Assembly: GCA_016702545.1 (NCBI GenBank)
Contig: JADJDT010000024.1
Location: 3,349-67,348 of the forward strand
Length of the DNA stretch: 64,000 nt
Reading direction: 5' to 3'
Source: Pseudomonadota bacterium
GTDB taxonomy: Bacteria; Myxococcota_A; Polyangia; GCA-2747355
The translations under genes and the position numbers were made by a program. The notes beneath the pieces were generated by a model, which had not been told where the DNA came from, searched no databases, and saw only the letters and a list, made by a program, of their open reading frames with translations. Of the stretch, positions 38,216 to 46,809 are shown in pieces. Each line of letters opens with the position of its first letter. Positions within the stretch are counted from its first letter, which is position 1.

Positions 38216-39294
38216 GTGATCAGAGCGGACGTTCACTTGCGGCATCGGTCCGAGGGGCGGGCGACAGGCGGTCGCAGCTGGGGCCTCGTCGCGGCCTGTG
38301 CCGCCGGGCTGCTCGTGCTCGGGGCCGTGCCGGCGCACGCCGACACGCCTTCCAGCTTCAATCGAGGCGCCGCCTCCGGGCTCTTCGATCGGCTCCGCGC
38401 CTGGGAGCAGCGGCACCTCGAACCGATCGGCGAGCAGCTCGGCAAGCTCAAGCTCGGCCGCTTCTCGCTCGACGGGCTCACGCTGCAGCTCTCCGGCGGG
38501 CTTTCGCTGGGTTCTGTCGGCCTGGGGCACGCTCAGGCCCAGCATCGATGCCATCCTGTCGACACCGAAGGGCCACGTCGAGTCGCATGTGACGGCATCT
38601 TCCTTCCTTTCGACCCTATTCGCCGAGGTGGCGGCCTTCCCCCGGCCGCCCCGGCGGCGATCGGCCCCGCCCGCTCCTCCGCCGGCCGCCCCGGCGGCGT
38701 CCGCGCCGACGGCGGCCCAGCCCCGCCCCTGAGCTCTCGACCTCTTCGCGGACCCGGCGACGCGGGCCCCGGTGCCGGGCCGACGGAACAAGACAGCGCT
38801 GACGCGCCGCCGCGCGGCTGGCTCGGCCGCGGCTACGACAAGTTCAAGCGCTTCGGCTTCGCCGGCGTCTCGCTCGGCTACTTCATCGCCGCCACCGAGC
38901 ACCCGCAGCACGGCGCGCCCTTCGCCGGACTGGTCGTGCACCAGGCCTTCGCGCTCTTCATCGGCCGCGGCAAGGACCGGGGCCTCTTCGGGCTTACATT
39001 GTGCCCTTCCCCTTCCTGCCGATGAGCCCCAACATCGGCTTCATCGTCTCCCACCCGCGCCTCTTCGCCTCGGAGCGCTGGGAGCGGCTGACGACGAAGC
39101 TGACCAGCGCGCACGGCGCCTACAAGGGCCGCTTCGAGGACTGGCTCAAGCAGGGCGCCGATCGGCTGCGCGCCTTCCCGGCCGCGGCCGGCCGAGCCTC
39201 GGCTCGCGCCTGGCGGGCCGCGCGAGCGGCCTGCGCGGGGATGCGCGCGCGAGGCCATGCGGGCCCGGCGCCGGCGGGCGCGCCGGGCGGCTGA
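38216..39294 (+). pseudogene. multiply frameshifted secreted protein
   Basis: A GTG at 38216 with GGGGAG nearby opens a signal peptide (LVAACAAGLLVLGAVPAHA). The frame breaks at a GGGG near 38524 (the codon pattern then fits TLRPSIDAILSTPKGHVESHVTASSFL in another frame), returns near 38720, and breaks again at a GGG near 38990. Past that point AYIVPFPFLPMSPNIGFIVSHPRLF continues. The C-terminal part (GYDKFKRFGFAGVSLGYFIAATEHP) looks like an outer-membrane beta domain. Three frame changes in 1.1 kb suggest a decaying gene. Function unknown. Confidence 0.6.
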
Positions 39295-39342
39295 CCCCGA
39301 GCGCCGAGGCGGCCGCCACCTCGGCCCGCGCGAGGTCGCGGC

Positions 39343-40624
39343 TCAGCGCGCACTCGGGCGGCGCGGTCCTCCGTGGATGAGAGCCGCCCCAAGGCCGGGA
39401 CACTCGGGCGCCCGCCGACGGTAGCCGTTGGCGTCGACCCGCTCCATGAAGGGCTGCAGCGTCGGCCATTTCGCTTGAATCCGCGCCACCGCCGGCCCGA
39501 GCCGACGATCGACGTCCTCGACCCGGCCGGCAAGCAGGCAACAGCACGCTCCAGCGGTTCAGCGCGAAGGTTCCGACGTTGTCGGTCCCGAAGGCCACGA
39601 AGGGCCAACCCCTCCGCACGAGCTCCGCGATCGCGATGTCCCCGGCGCTGGACACCGTGGCATAGGCCAGGTTCGCCAGCGGCTGTGGATTGAGCGCGGT
39701 CACGATTCCCTGCCTTGCCGCGCGCACGAGGTCGGCGTGGGCCCGCTCCGGGTCGGCGATGTGCGCGCCATGGGCCAGGATCGGCTGCAGGCCCCCCGTC
39801 TTGCCGGCGAGCGGCTCGCTGCGCGCCCGCTCGGCCAGCACCTCGAGGTAGCGATTCACCGTGTCGCGTCCCCCGTTGGGCGTGTCGAGCTCGCCCGCAT
39901 GCAGCAGCAGGTCGCCGTGTGGCCGATAGCGCAGCAGCTGATCGAGCGCCGCGTGCAAGGCCTCGACGCCCGCCCCGGCCTCCGGCCCGTGCAGATTCAG
40001 CCCCCGCACCTCGTCGGGGAAGCGGCGCAGCACGCGCGCGGTGGCCTGCGCGTCGCGCGAGCGCGGCCGCCGCTCCGACAACAAGAAGCCGATCCCCTCG
40101 AGGGAGAGGCCCCACTGCCGGGCCGTCAGAATCGCGCGCTCGGCGTCGTCGGCGCCCTCGGCCACCAGCGTGCGCCGCGCCTGCCGCCGCAGCGCGTGCA
40201 GCGCCGCAGCCAGCCACACCCCGTAGCGAGCCCCCGGGAAGGCCGCCGCGATGAAGCGACCGCGCAGGCCGTAGAGCGCGTAGTGATCGTAGTGCGCGCT
40301 GGCGGTCAGCAGGGTCGCCGCCGTCCGCGTCTGCTCGGCGAAGTCCCCTGTGCCGAGCGCCAGCGCCTCCAGCCCCGCGCCCAGCGTCCCCTCGCGCGCC
40401 GCCAGCGCCACCAGCTCGGGTCCCGTGAGCACGCCGCTCAGGTGGACGTGGGCATTGAGGTCGTCGCCCAGCGCGACGGTGCGTACGGCGCGAGGAGCGA
40501 ACCGCGCCCCCGCCGCCGGCTCTCGATCGTCGGCGCCGCGCGCCGCCCCCGCGAGCCAGCCCAGCAGCACCCAGACCACGATCGCCGCGCGCCCCGACCC
40601 CGACCCTGTACAACGTCGCATCAT
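39343..40624 (-). pseudogene. exported adenosine deaminase-like hydrolase, frameshifted near the 3' end
   Basis: The enzyme class deaminates adenosine or related purines. A signal peptide (VVWVLLGWLAGAARG) is followed by the metal motif LNAHVHLSG, HAGEL, LAHGAHI, and the C-terminal FGTDNVGTF Asp. Near 39540 an extra base (or two lost) shifts the frame; the other frame reads LAGRVEDVDRRLGPAVARI...AKWPTLQPFMERV and ends at 39343. The catalytic core precedes the shift. It is divergent from an exported 5'-nucleotidase. Confidence 0.75.
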
Positions 40625-40761
40625 CGGCCCCCTGCCCCACTACGTACGCCCGCCCGCGCCCGTTTATGGCGCCTTCGCCCCGCAGCCGCAAGCCGGGCGT
40701 CTTGGAAACGCGCAGTTCGCGCTTCCCTCGGCCTGCCCTCCTGCGCTAAGAACCGTGCCAG

Positions 40762-42447
40762 ATGCCGAGGCTGACGCCGCCCTTCGTCCTCGCCCGCCAA
40801 GTCCTGCACCCCGCGCGCGCGTCCCGTGGCATGCACTCGCACGTCGCGCGCGCCACGCTCCTGCTCCTGCTAGCTTTCGCCTGGCCACCGCACAACGCGC
40901 GTGCCGCGGGCCAATCGCAGCCAAGCATCGTCGCACCCGATACCGCTGCTCACTCGGTCTCTGACCTCACAGCCCCGGCTGACGAGGACACCGTCTACGT
41001 CAACCGAGCGATCAACTTGGCTGCGATCAAGCTGATCGCCTTCGACCACGACTTCACGCTCGCGCCCTGGGACCCGCACCTCTGGGAGGGCAAGATCTTC
41101 GAGATCGCCCTGGACCGGCTGCGCGAACAAGCAGCCGAGCAGGGCATCCTGCCCCGGGTCTTCGCCCACTGGCGCTACGCCCCGCACACCATCCGCGGCC
41201 TCGTCGCCGACAAATGGACGGGGCACATCTTGAAGCTCGACGCGCAAGGCCGGCCGGTGCAGATCGCGCTGGGCACGACGATGCTCGGTCCGCGACGGCT
41301 GCAACAGGTCCTCGAGCAGGTCTACGGCAACCGCCCCCTCGACGTGGAGCAGCCCAGCAGCCGCGACAGCGGTCGCTTTCTTCTCGTCAACAGCCCCTTC
41401 GACATGGCGCGCGTCCAGCTCTTCCAGCGCCTCTGCGACCTGCGGGCCCGCAGGGTTGGCGCCTTGCCAGACCTGAGCTTCGAAGCGCTCTACGAGCTGG
41501 CCAATCGCGCCGTCGACTACGCCAACGGCGACGCCCAGCGGCTCAAGCGCGAGGTGTTGAAGGATCCCTCACGCTACCGCGAGGCGGGGTCGGAGACGGA
41601 TCGCGCCCTGGAGCAGACCACCTCGTTGCTCCTGGCCTGGGGCCATGCGGGCGGCACCCGGGCACTGATCACCAACTCCTCCTGGCCTTTCGTCCGCGCC
41701 GCCATGTCGGCCTCTTACGGCGAGCAGTGGCGCGAGTTCTTCGAGCTGATCGTCGTCGAGGCCAAGAAGCCCGATTTCTTCGGCGGGGAGCGTCCCTTGG
41801 AGCGCCTCATCGCCGAGGGCAGCGATGCTTTCGAGCCCGTGGCTGCCGACGCCGCGCTCGAACGTGGCGCCGTTTACCGCCACGGCAACGTCGCAGCGCT
41901 CCAGCGAATGATCGGGATCCGACCAGCACAGATGCTCTACGTCGGCGACGATCTCGGCCAGGACGGGGCCGCGCCCAAGCAGGCGGGCCTCTACACGGTA
42001 AGCGTCGTGCCCGAGCTCGGCGAGGACCGCAGGTGGGTGCAAGAGCATCACGCCCTGCTCGCCAGGCGCGCCCACATCATCGAGCAACTCGAGGCACTCG
42101 AGCAGGGGCCGGGACGCTCACGGCAGGCGAAGACCCTCGCCTCGCCGGCCGAAGCTCGCGGGGACTCGCTGATCCTGCCGAGTGACCCGCGCGAAGGCCA
42201 CACTCAACGCGACAAGCTGCGCGCGCTCACGTCCCAGCTTCGGGACATCGATCGAGAAGTCCAGCGCGCACGCGGAGGACCGTGGGGGCTCCCGACGCAT
42301 GGCGCTCTCGGGGAGCCCAGCCTGCTGGCGCGACACGCTTACGACCACGCCGACATGCTCGTCCCCAACACCGGCGCTCTGGCCCGCTTCAAGCCCACCC
42401 AGCGCCTGCGAGCAACCCATCCATTCCTCGGCTTCGCGAGGCGCTAG
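40762..42447 (+). CDS. exported HAD-superfamily 5'-nucleotidase-like protein
   Basis: The fold is HAD. The nucleophile motif is IKLIAFDHDFTLAPW (DxDxT), motif II is LITNSSWPFV, the lysine is in VVEAKKPDFF, and motif IV is MLYVGDDLGQD. This layout is that of the cytosolic purine 5'-nucleotidase (NT5C2) family, but a hydrophobic N-terminus (ATLLLLLAFAWPPHNARAAG) suggests export. A start at 40831 would place that segment at the very N-terminus. Predicted substrate is a nucleoside monophosphate. The neighbouring divergent gene is an exported adenosine deaminase-like enzyme. Confidence 0.75.
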   Translation: MPRLTPPFVLARQVLHPARASRGMHSHVARATLLLLLAFAWPPHNARAAGQSQPSIVAPDTAAHSVSDLTAPADEDTVYVNRAINLAAIKLIAFDHDFTLAPWDPHLWEGKIFEIALDRLREQAAEQGILPRVFAHWRYAPHTIRGLVADKWTGHILKLDAQGRPVQIALGTTMLGPRRLQQVLEQVYGNRPLDVEQPSSRDSGRFLLVNSPFDMARVQLFQRLCDLRARRVGALPDLSFEALYELANRAVDYANGDAQRLKREVLKDPSRYREAGSETDRALEQTTSLLLAWGHAGGTRALITNSSWPFVRAAMSASYGEQWREFFELIVVEAKKPDFFGGERPLERLIAEGSDAFEPVAADAALERGAVYRHGNVAALQRMIGIRPAQMLYVGDDLGQDGAAPKQAGLYTVSVVPELGEDRRWVQEHHALLARRAHIIEQLEALEQGPGRSRQAKTLASPAEARGDSLILPSDPREGHTQRDKLRALTSQLRDIDREVQRARGGPWGLPTHGALGEPSLLARHAYDHADMLVPNTGALARFKPTQRLRATHPFLGFARR

Positions 42448-42477
42448 CTAGCGACACCCTGCGACACAGCTAGCTAG
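42444..42477. terminator. CTAGCTAG inverted pair between convergent genes
   Basis: Two CTAGCTAG octamers (42444-42451 and 42470-42477) flank 18 bases, the first overlapping both stop codons of convergent genes. Each octamer is self-complementary and the two can pair. Possible bidirectional terminator; no T-tract. Confidence 0.35.
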
Positions 42478-43626
42478 GAGGTCCAGATAGGCTTCGTCCA
42501 TTGAACCAGTCTCGGCATAGTTCTCGCTCGACGTTCCGTAAAGCATCCTGCACCTGCTCTCGCATCGTTGCGCTTCGGGAGACGACTGCCCGGGGATCGA
42601 GCGGGTTTCGACTGGCGCCCCTGTGACGCTGGGCTGCGACGTGATGAACAGGTACGCCCCCACCCCCACCACTGCTGCGATGCCCATCCACTTCAGCTGG
42701 TTCTTCGTGCTGAAAAAGCCGTCATCGTCATCGTCGTCCTTGCTCGGCGCGGGCTGGGCGGCGGGCGCCACCGGCGTGGTCGCTGCCGCTGGGGCCGCGG
42801 GCTCGGTCGGCGTCGGCTGCGCGGCGGGCGCGGGCGACGCGGCCGGGGTGGTCGCGGCGGGGGCCGTGGCGACGGGCGCCGGGGTCGGGCTCGGCGACGG
42901 GCTGGCCACCGGCACCGGGTTGCGGCACTGCTGGAGCGTGGCCGTGCCGCAGCCCTCGACGCGGCCGTCGGTGCGGCTCAGGCCGAAGACCACCCCGGGG
43001 CCGCTGGGCGCGGCCGCGTTGGCCTGGAAGCCCAGGCGATAGTGGCCCTCCACCTCCACGGGCGTGTCCAGCACGACCTCCAGCTTGGTGGGCGCCGGCG
43101 GATTGTCGCAGAGCTCGTTCGTGCAGGCCGTGACGCTGTAGCTGACCTTGCGCGTCGTAGCGTCGAAGCCGTGGATCGTCAGCAGGTGGGGCACGACCGT
43201 CCCGCCCTTTTCGAAGCGCACGAGACCGACCTGTGCCCCCGGCGCCACCGACCCCGCCACCACGAGCTCGGCCTGGTCGGCCCGCGGCTGCAGCAGCTCG
43301 CTCGCGGCGGCGGCCGTGTGCTGATAGCGATACACGCGACCGACCCATCCCAGGGCCACGATGTCGTTGGTCTGAAGCTTGGCCCAACCCACCAGCACCG
43401 CGCCATCGAGGGCGTCGGTGCGGAAGACGACGCGATCCCCGCTCGGGCTGGCCCGCAGGCCGGTGCTCAGCGCGCGCTGGGCCAGCGTCTCGTCACCGGC
43501 GCCCGCCTGCTGCTCGTCGATGGCCCCGACGGCCCCGCAGGCACCGAGGGCCAGGACCGCCACCGCCACGGCGGTCCCCTGAAGTAGCTGCCGCGCCCGG
43601 CTCGATCGTCCCACCAGCGTGCTCAT
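42448..43626 (-). CDS. lipoprotein with Pro/Ala linker and C-terminal membrane helix (paralogue A)
   Basis: A GGAGGCGG site precedes the ATG at 43626. The product has a lipobox (LALGACG), a beta-rich domain of about 190 residues (VLVGWAKLQTNDIVALGWVGRVY...GLVRFEKGGTVVPHLLTIHGFDATTRKVSYSV), a long Pro/Ala/Thr linker, a DDDDDD stretch, a single membrane segment (WMGIAAVVGVGAYLFIT), and a short C-terminal Cys pair. It is a clear paralogue of the gene at 48753-49880. Function unknown. Confidence 0.8.
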   Translation of the reverse strand: MSTLVGRSSRARQLLQGTAVAVAVLALGACGAVGAIDEQQAGAGDETLAQRALSTGLRASPSGDRVVFRTDALDGAVLVGWAKLQTNDIVALGWVGRVYRYQHTAAAASELLQPRADQAELVVAGSVAPGAQVGLVRFEKGGTVVPHLLTIHGFDATTRKVSYSVTACTNELCDNPPAPTKLEVVLDTPVEVEGHYRLGFQANAAAPSGPGVVFGLSRTDGRVEGCGTATLQQCRNPVPVASPSPSPTPAPVATAPAATTPAASPAPAAQPTPTEPAAPAAATTPVAPAAQPAPSKDDDDDDGFFSTKNQLKWMGIAAVVGVGAYLFITSQPSVTGAPVETRSIPGQSSPEAQRCESRCRMLYGTSSENYAETGSMDEAYLDLLASCVAGCR

Positions 43627-43850
43627 CGTCCGCCTCCATGCCGCATCCCCGCGGAGCGGCTGCGACCGGTAAAGCACGCCGCGTGCCAAGAACAGAACGT
43701 CTTCGTTTCAACGCCTTAAGACATCGTCCATGGAGGACATGGGTACAGCAGACCCCTTCGCCTCCATCCAAAGACCTCACGCCCCCTCAGGGGCAACCGC
43801 CGCCGCTCACCCTGAACGATCCTCCGGGGACGGCGGCACGCGGACCTCGC

Positions 43851-44285
43851 TCAGGGTATGAGCGGATTGCGGCAATCGAGCTGTGGGAAGCGGCCGAAGT
43901 CTCGGTCGGCGCTCCAGAGCTCACGAACGCCGTGCTGCAGACAGAGCGCCGCGATGCGGGCGTCGTGGATCTGCGAGCCACTGAGCTTTGCACTTTGGAC
44001 GAGGCGTCTGAGTTCACTCCAATGCGCTCTGGATTCGCCCAACACGACCAGCGTAGGCGACTCCAGCCAGGCATCGATCTGTTCGAGCGCCGCGTCGCCG
44101 GGCGTCGGCGGCTGGTAGACGCGCGGATGGGTGACCACCGCGAAGAACTCGCAGAGGCAGGGCCACGGAATCGCCCAGCGCGCACGACCCTCGGCGAGAC
44201 GGCCGAGGCACGCTGAGGCGGCGGAAAACCAGGGCGAATCCTCGCGGTGGGCGTAGACCAAGATGTTGGTGTCGACGGCGATCAT
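43851..44285 (-). CDS. vapC: PIN-domain VapC toxin, module 1
   Basis: This is a predicted RNase toxin. PIN acidic residues are seen in MIAVDTNILVYAH, CLCEFFAVV, GSQIHDARIAALC and WSADRDF. The start at 44285 overlaps the antitoxin stop in ATGA. The 144-residue length is normal. Expected substrate is tRNA or rRNA by analogy with other VapC proteins, not shown here. Confidence 0.9.
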   Translation of the reverse strand: MIAVDTNILVYAHREDSPWFSAASACLGRLAEGRARWAIPWPCLCEFFAVVTHPRVYQPPTPGDAALEQIDAWLESPTLVVLGESRAHWSELRRLVQSAKLSGSQIHDARIAALCLQHGVRELWSADRDFGRFPQLDCRNPLIP

Positions 44286-44527
44286 CCGCCGCGCCCCTCG
44301 TAGAGCAGCTCCCGCAGCTGATTCCAATCTCCCGTCCGAATCCCGGGCTGCAGCCCTTGGCCGCGAAAGCTGGCGGGGCGCAGCTTGAAGTCGCCGAGCC
44401 GATCACCTTCGTCCAGCGCCCGCCGCAGCCCATCCTCCACTAGATCGCGCAAGGTCTTGTTGTCCCGCGCCATCGCCGCCCTTGCGCGCTTGTAGAGCAG
44501 CTCTGATATCTCAACGGTCGTCTTCAT
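44282..44527 (-). CDS. vapB: VapB-type antitoxin, module 1
   Basis: An 81-residue small protein with a ribbon-helix-helix-like start (MKTTVEISELLYKRARAAM) and a helix (NKTLRDLVEDGLRRAL), then a toxin-neutralising tail. Its stop overlaps the vapC start. It is the first gene of the module; AT-rich operator-like repeats lie just upstream. Confidence 0.85.
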   Translation of the reverse strand: MKTTVEISELLYKRARAAMARDNKTLRDLVEDGLRRALDEGDRLGDFKLRPASFRGQGLQPGIRTGDWNQLRELLYEGRGG

Positions 44528-44548
44528 ATATCTTGATATATCTCATGC
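44525..44548. promoter_or_regulatory. AT-rich direct repeat at the vapB1 start
   Basis: TATATCT occurs twice three bases apart immediately upstream of the vapB1 ATG (plus-strand reading CATATATCTTGATATATCTC). It is a good candidate for autoregulatory antitoxin binding and the promoter. The AT content contrasts sharply with the surroundings. Confidence 0.5.
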
Positions 44549-44622
44549 CCCGTGACGACACAAGACCCGGCTGGAGAAGCCAAGGACGAGCCCCCGCCGG
44601 GAAGCCGCAGCTACTCGGGTTG

Positions 44623-44804
44623 CTAGAGCGCCGATCAGGTTGAACACCGTGACGAAACGAGCAGTTGCGAGGCGCGGTCGGGCGCGTGAGGAGCGAGCAG
44701 CGCAGCGCTACTTGAAGTAACGCGAGCAGCGCAGCGACGAGCCCGCCCGAGATCGCCCGCAAGTGCTCGTTGCAGTAGGTGCTTCAACCTGATCGGCGCT
44801 CTAG
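44623..44804. mobile_element. palindromic MITE-like element, copy 3
   Basis: A 22-base terminal inverted repeat (CTAGAGCGCCGATCAGGTTG and its complement) encloses a second long stem (CGAGCAGTTGCG with CGCAAGTGCTCG) and a core with two GCGAGCAGCGCAGCG direct repeats around the hairpin TACTTGAAGTA. GGCGCGTGAGGAG and GCGACGAGC flank the hairpin, matching the core of the other copies. The terminal repeat resembles copies 1 and 2 (GATCxGGTTGA). The element has no coding potential I trust. Confidence 0.75.
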
Positions 44805-44835
44805 GAAGTAGGTCGGGCGGGAGCTGGCGCGCCGC

Positions 44836-45732
44836 TCAGTCGGGGAGGCTCGCCGATCCCGTGCGCCGGACCATCAGCCGGCAGACGGCGCGCAGGTAGT
44901 TGGCGTGAGTCGACTGCAGGCCGACGCAGGTGCTGACCTCGCGACAACCGTAGTCGTTGCCGAACTGTTCGTCGGAGTTGTTGAAGGCGTTGAAGAGGTT
45001 GTGGCAGGTCACGGCGCCCACCACGCCGGCGGCAGCGCAGTCGCCGTCGTCGAAGAGGTCGAGGCCCTCGGCGATGCGCTTGGTGCGCCACTCGACCCCA
45101 CGCGTGGGCGCGCTGAAGGGCGGCGCGTAGAGTTCGCCCAGCGAGCGGAGGCCGGTGGTCAACGCGGTGATCAGGGTCTGCGTGCCGTCGACCGTGGTCA
45201 CATGAATTTCGTCGACGCGCAGCGCGGCCAGCGCCGGGTCGAGCGCCTGCTCGCGGCTCGCGCTCGGCTGCCCGCAGACGTCGAAGAACACCGTCCACCC
45301 GCCGCCGAGCGTCGTCGTGTCGCAGCTCACCTCGTAGGGCGCGGCCCCGCTGGGGTCGATCACATGGCGACCGCTGAGCAGCGCCGGGTTGCCCGCCTGC
45401 AAGCCCCTGCAGTCCACCGCCAGCCGCTCGATGGCCCCATCGGCCGCCGCAGCGTCGGCCGTCCCCTGTCCCGCGTCACCGAGGCGCGCCCGATCCACGG
45501 CCAGGTCGCGCAGCCCGACCGCGCGATCCGCCGCCCCCCGATCCCGAGCCCCTGCATCCCGCACCACCGCGCCTCGATCCCGGGCACCGCGGTCCGCGGC
45601 ACCCCGATCCCGCGCCCGCGCATCGCGCGCCGAATTCGCGCCGTCGCCGCAGCCGCAGACCGCGACTGCCAGCACGCACGCGGCCCATCCCAGCCACCGC
45701 GCGCGTGTCCCCTTGAAATCTCTCGCGCCCAT
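44836..45732 (-). CDS. lipoprotein with fibrinogen-like domain
   Basis: A GAGGAGG site precedes the ATG at 45732. The product has a lipobox (AVAVCGCG), then a long Arg/Asp/Gly-rich repeat linker (R-D-R-G-A type), and a C-terminal domain. That domain has the fibrinogen-type opening CRGLQAGNPALLSGRHVIDP, CDTTTLGGGWTVFF, and later Cys pairs (ALTCHNLFNAFNNSDEQFGNDYGC). The module is known from animal and some bacterial surface proteins. Its ligand is unknown. Confidence 0.75.
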   Translation of the reverse strand: MGARDFKGTRARWLGWAACVLAVAVCGCGDGANSARDARARDRGAADRGARDRGAVVRDAGARDRGAADRAVGLRDLAVDRARLGDAGQGTADAAAADGAIERLAVDCRGLQAGNPALLSGRHVIDPSGAAPYEVSCDTTTLGGGWTVFFDVCGQPSASREQALDPALAALRVDEIHVTTVDGTQTLITALTTGLRSLGELYAPPFSAPTRGVEWRTKRIAEGLDLFDDGDCAAAGVVGAVTCHNLFNAFNNSDEQFGNDYGCREVSTCVGLQSTHANYLRAVCRLMVRRTGSASLPD

Positions 45733-45840
45733 GTCTCGCCTCCTCGGCCCGGTCACGCGCTTCAGCGTTGGATTCCCTGTCCCACCGGCGGCCCCCCCCC
45801 AGGGCAGGGCAAGCACGCCCCTTCAGGCCAGCCAGCGAAC

Positions 45841-46257
45841 TCACGGTAGTAGACGCAGAGCCTTGCCTCGACGATCGCGAAACACCGAGAAGTGGCGCCG
45901 GTCGAGCGTCAGCACCTCGTGGATCCCAAGCCGCTCGCTTAGCGCCATGAGCGTGGTGTCGGTCACCCCGAGTCGATGCTCGGCGTAGCGTGCGCCGATC
46001 TCGAGCGCACGTCGGAGGTCCTCGTCAGCGACGCGCTCGCGGGCGAAGGTCCCGTCGAGCACCTGCTCAAACATCGCGGTCTCGGCTTGCGGCCCCAGGC
46101 GGCGCAGGACGAGGAAACCCACCTCGGCCAGCACGTAGTCGGTAATCAGAAGCTGGCGTTGGTCGCGCGCCAGGAGCGCACTGACCTGCGCGTGCGCGGC
46201 CTCGCCCGCGTCGAGCGCGGCCAACATGCCCGACGAGTCAACCAGCAGAGCGTCCAA
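45841..46257 (-). CDS. vapC: PIN-domain VapC toxin, module 2
   Basis: PIN acidic residues in ALLVDSSGML, DYVLAEVGFL, GVTDTTLMALSER and TLDRRHFSVF. The 138 residues match the family. It overlaps the antitoxin gene by 20 bases. A second, divergent module lies about 1.5 kb away. Confidence 0.88.
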   Translation of the reverse strand: MDALLVDSSGMLAALDAGEAAHAQVSALLARDQRQLLITDYVLAEVGFLVLRRLGPQAETAMFEQVLDGTFARERVADEDLRRALEIGARYAEHRLGVTDTTLMALSERLGIHEVLTLDRRHFSVFRDRRGKALRLLP

Positions 46258-46468
46258 ACCCCAACTCCGCCAGCGCCTCGTCGATCCGTTGCGCGACGCC
46301 CTGATCGCTGCTCCGACCGACCGCTCGTGGATTCCCCTGGCGACGCGGTCGCAGGTGCAACGCCAGCGCCTCGCGGATGATTTCCGCCTCCGTGATGTGG
46401 CGGCGACGCGCGGCCGCCTTGAGCAGTTTCTTCGTCACCTCGTCGAGATACACCGTGGTCCGTTCCAC
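46238..46468 (-). CDS. vapB: ribbon-helix-helix antitoxin, module 2
   Basis: A 76-residue CopG/VapB-like antitoxin: a strand with RTTVYLDEV, helices TKKLLKAAARRRHITEAEIIREALALHL, then the toxin-binding tail. The GTG at 46468 is chosen because it starts the ribbon strand; the longer frame has no antitoxin-like text. Ribosome site weak. Confidence 0.8.
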   Translation of the reverse strand: MERTTVYLDEVTKKLLKAAARRRHITEAEIIREALALHLRPRRQGNPRAVGRSSDQGVAQRIDEALAELGFGRSAG

Positions 46469-46479
46469 GGGTTGGAGCC

Positions 46480-46497
46480 TATATGTCACAACATATG
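46480..46497. promoter_or_regulatory. dyad operator and -10 of antitoxin module 2
   Basis: ATATGT-CACA-ACATAT forms a perfect 6-base dyad 12 bases upstream of the antitoxin start. On the minus strand TTGACG and TATAGG could be a -35/-10 pair with short spacing, so the dyad would overlap the promoter. This fits autoregulation by the antitoxin. Confidence 0.5.
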
Positions 46498-46498
46498 G

Positions 46499-46809
46499 CG
46501 TCAACCGGCCTCGCGCAAAGGCGTCAACGCTCAGGGAAAGTCTCACCCGCCCCCGGCCGCAACCGCGCTGGACCGTGGACTCCAATTCCTGAATTGAAAT
46601 CAGAACCCTGCCCGCATGATGGAGGCAAAGCTAGTAAGAAGAGTGCCAATTCAACGGCGCGTCATATTAACGCCGGTCGGGGCCATCGTCAGCTTCGGAC
46701 TTGCAACCCATTTCGCGGATTTTCTGTTGACTTGCGGGTACTTGCGTTCGTGGACTTGCGGAAGGACGCTGATCTGATCGGCGCTTGGTCAGGGCCTAGG
46801 CCGCGACGT
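46499..46809. other. intergenic region, no gene seen
   Basis: About 310 bases with lower GC than the neighbours. ACTTGCGG occurs twice and TACTTGCG once near 46730-46765. No protein-like frame seen. Confidence 0.4.

Noticed and set aside
37769..38941. 390-codon minus-strand frame
   Set aside because: Overlaps a signal-peptide-bearing plus-strand gene and has Arg/Gly/Ala-rich text with no domain.
44511..44762. 83-codon minus-strand frame
   Set aside because: It lies mostly inside the palindromic element and the vapB upstream region; no protein-like composition.
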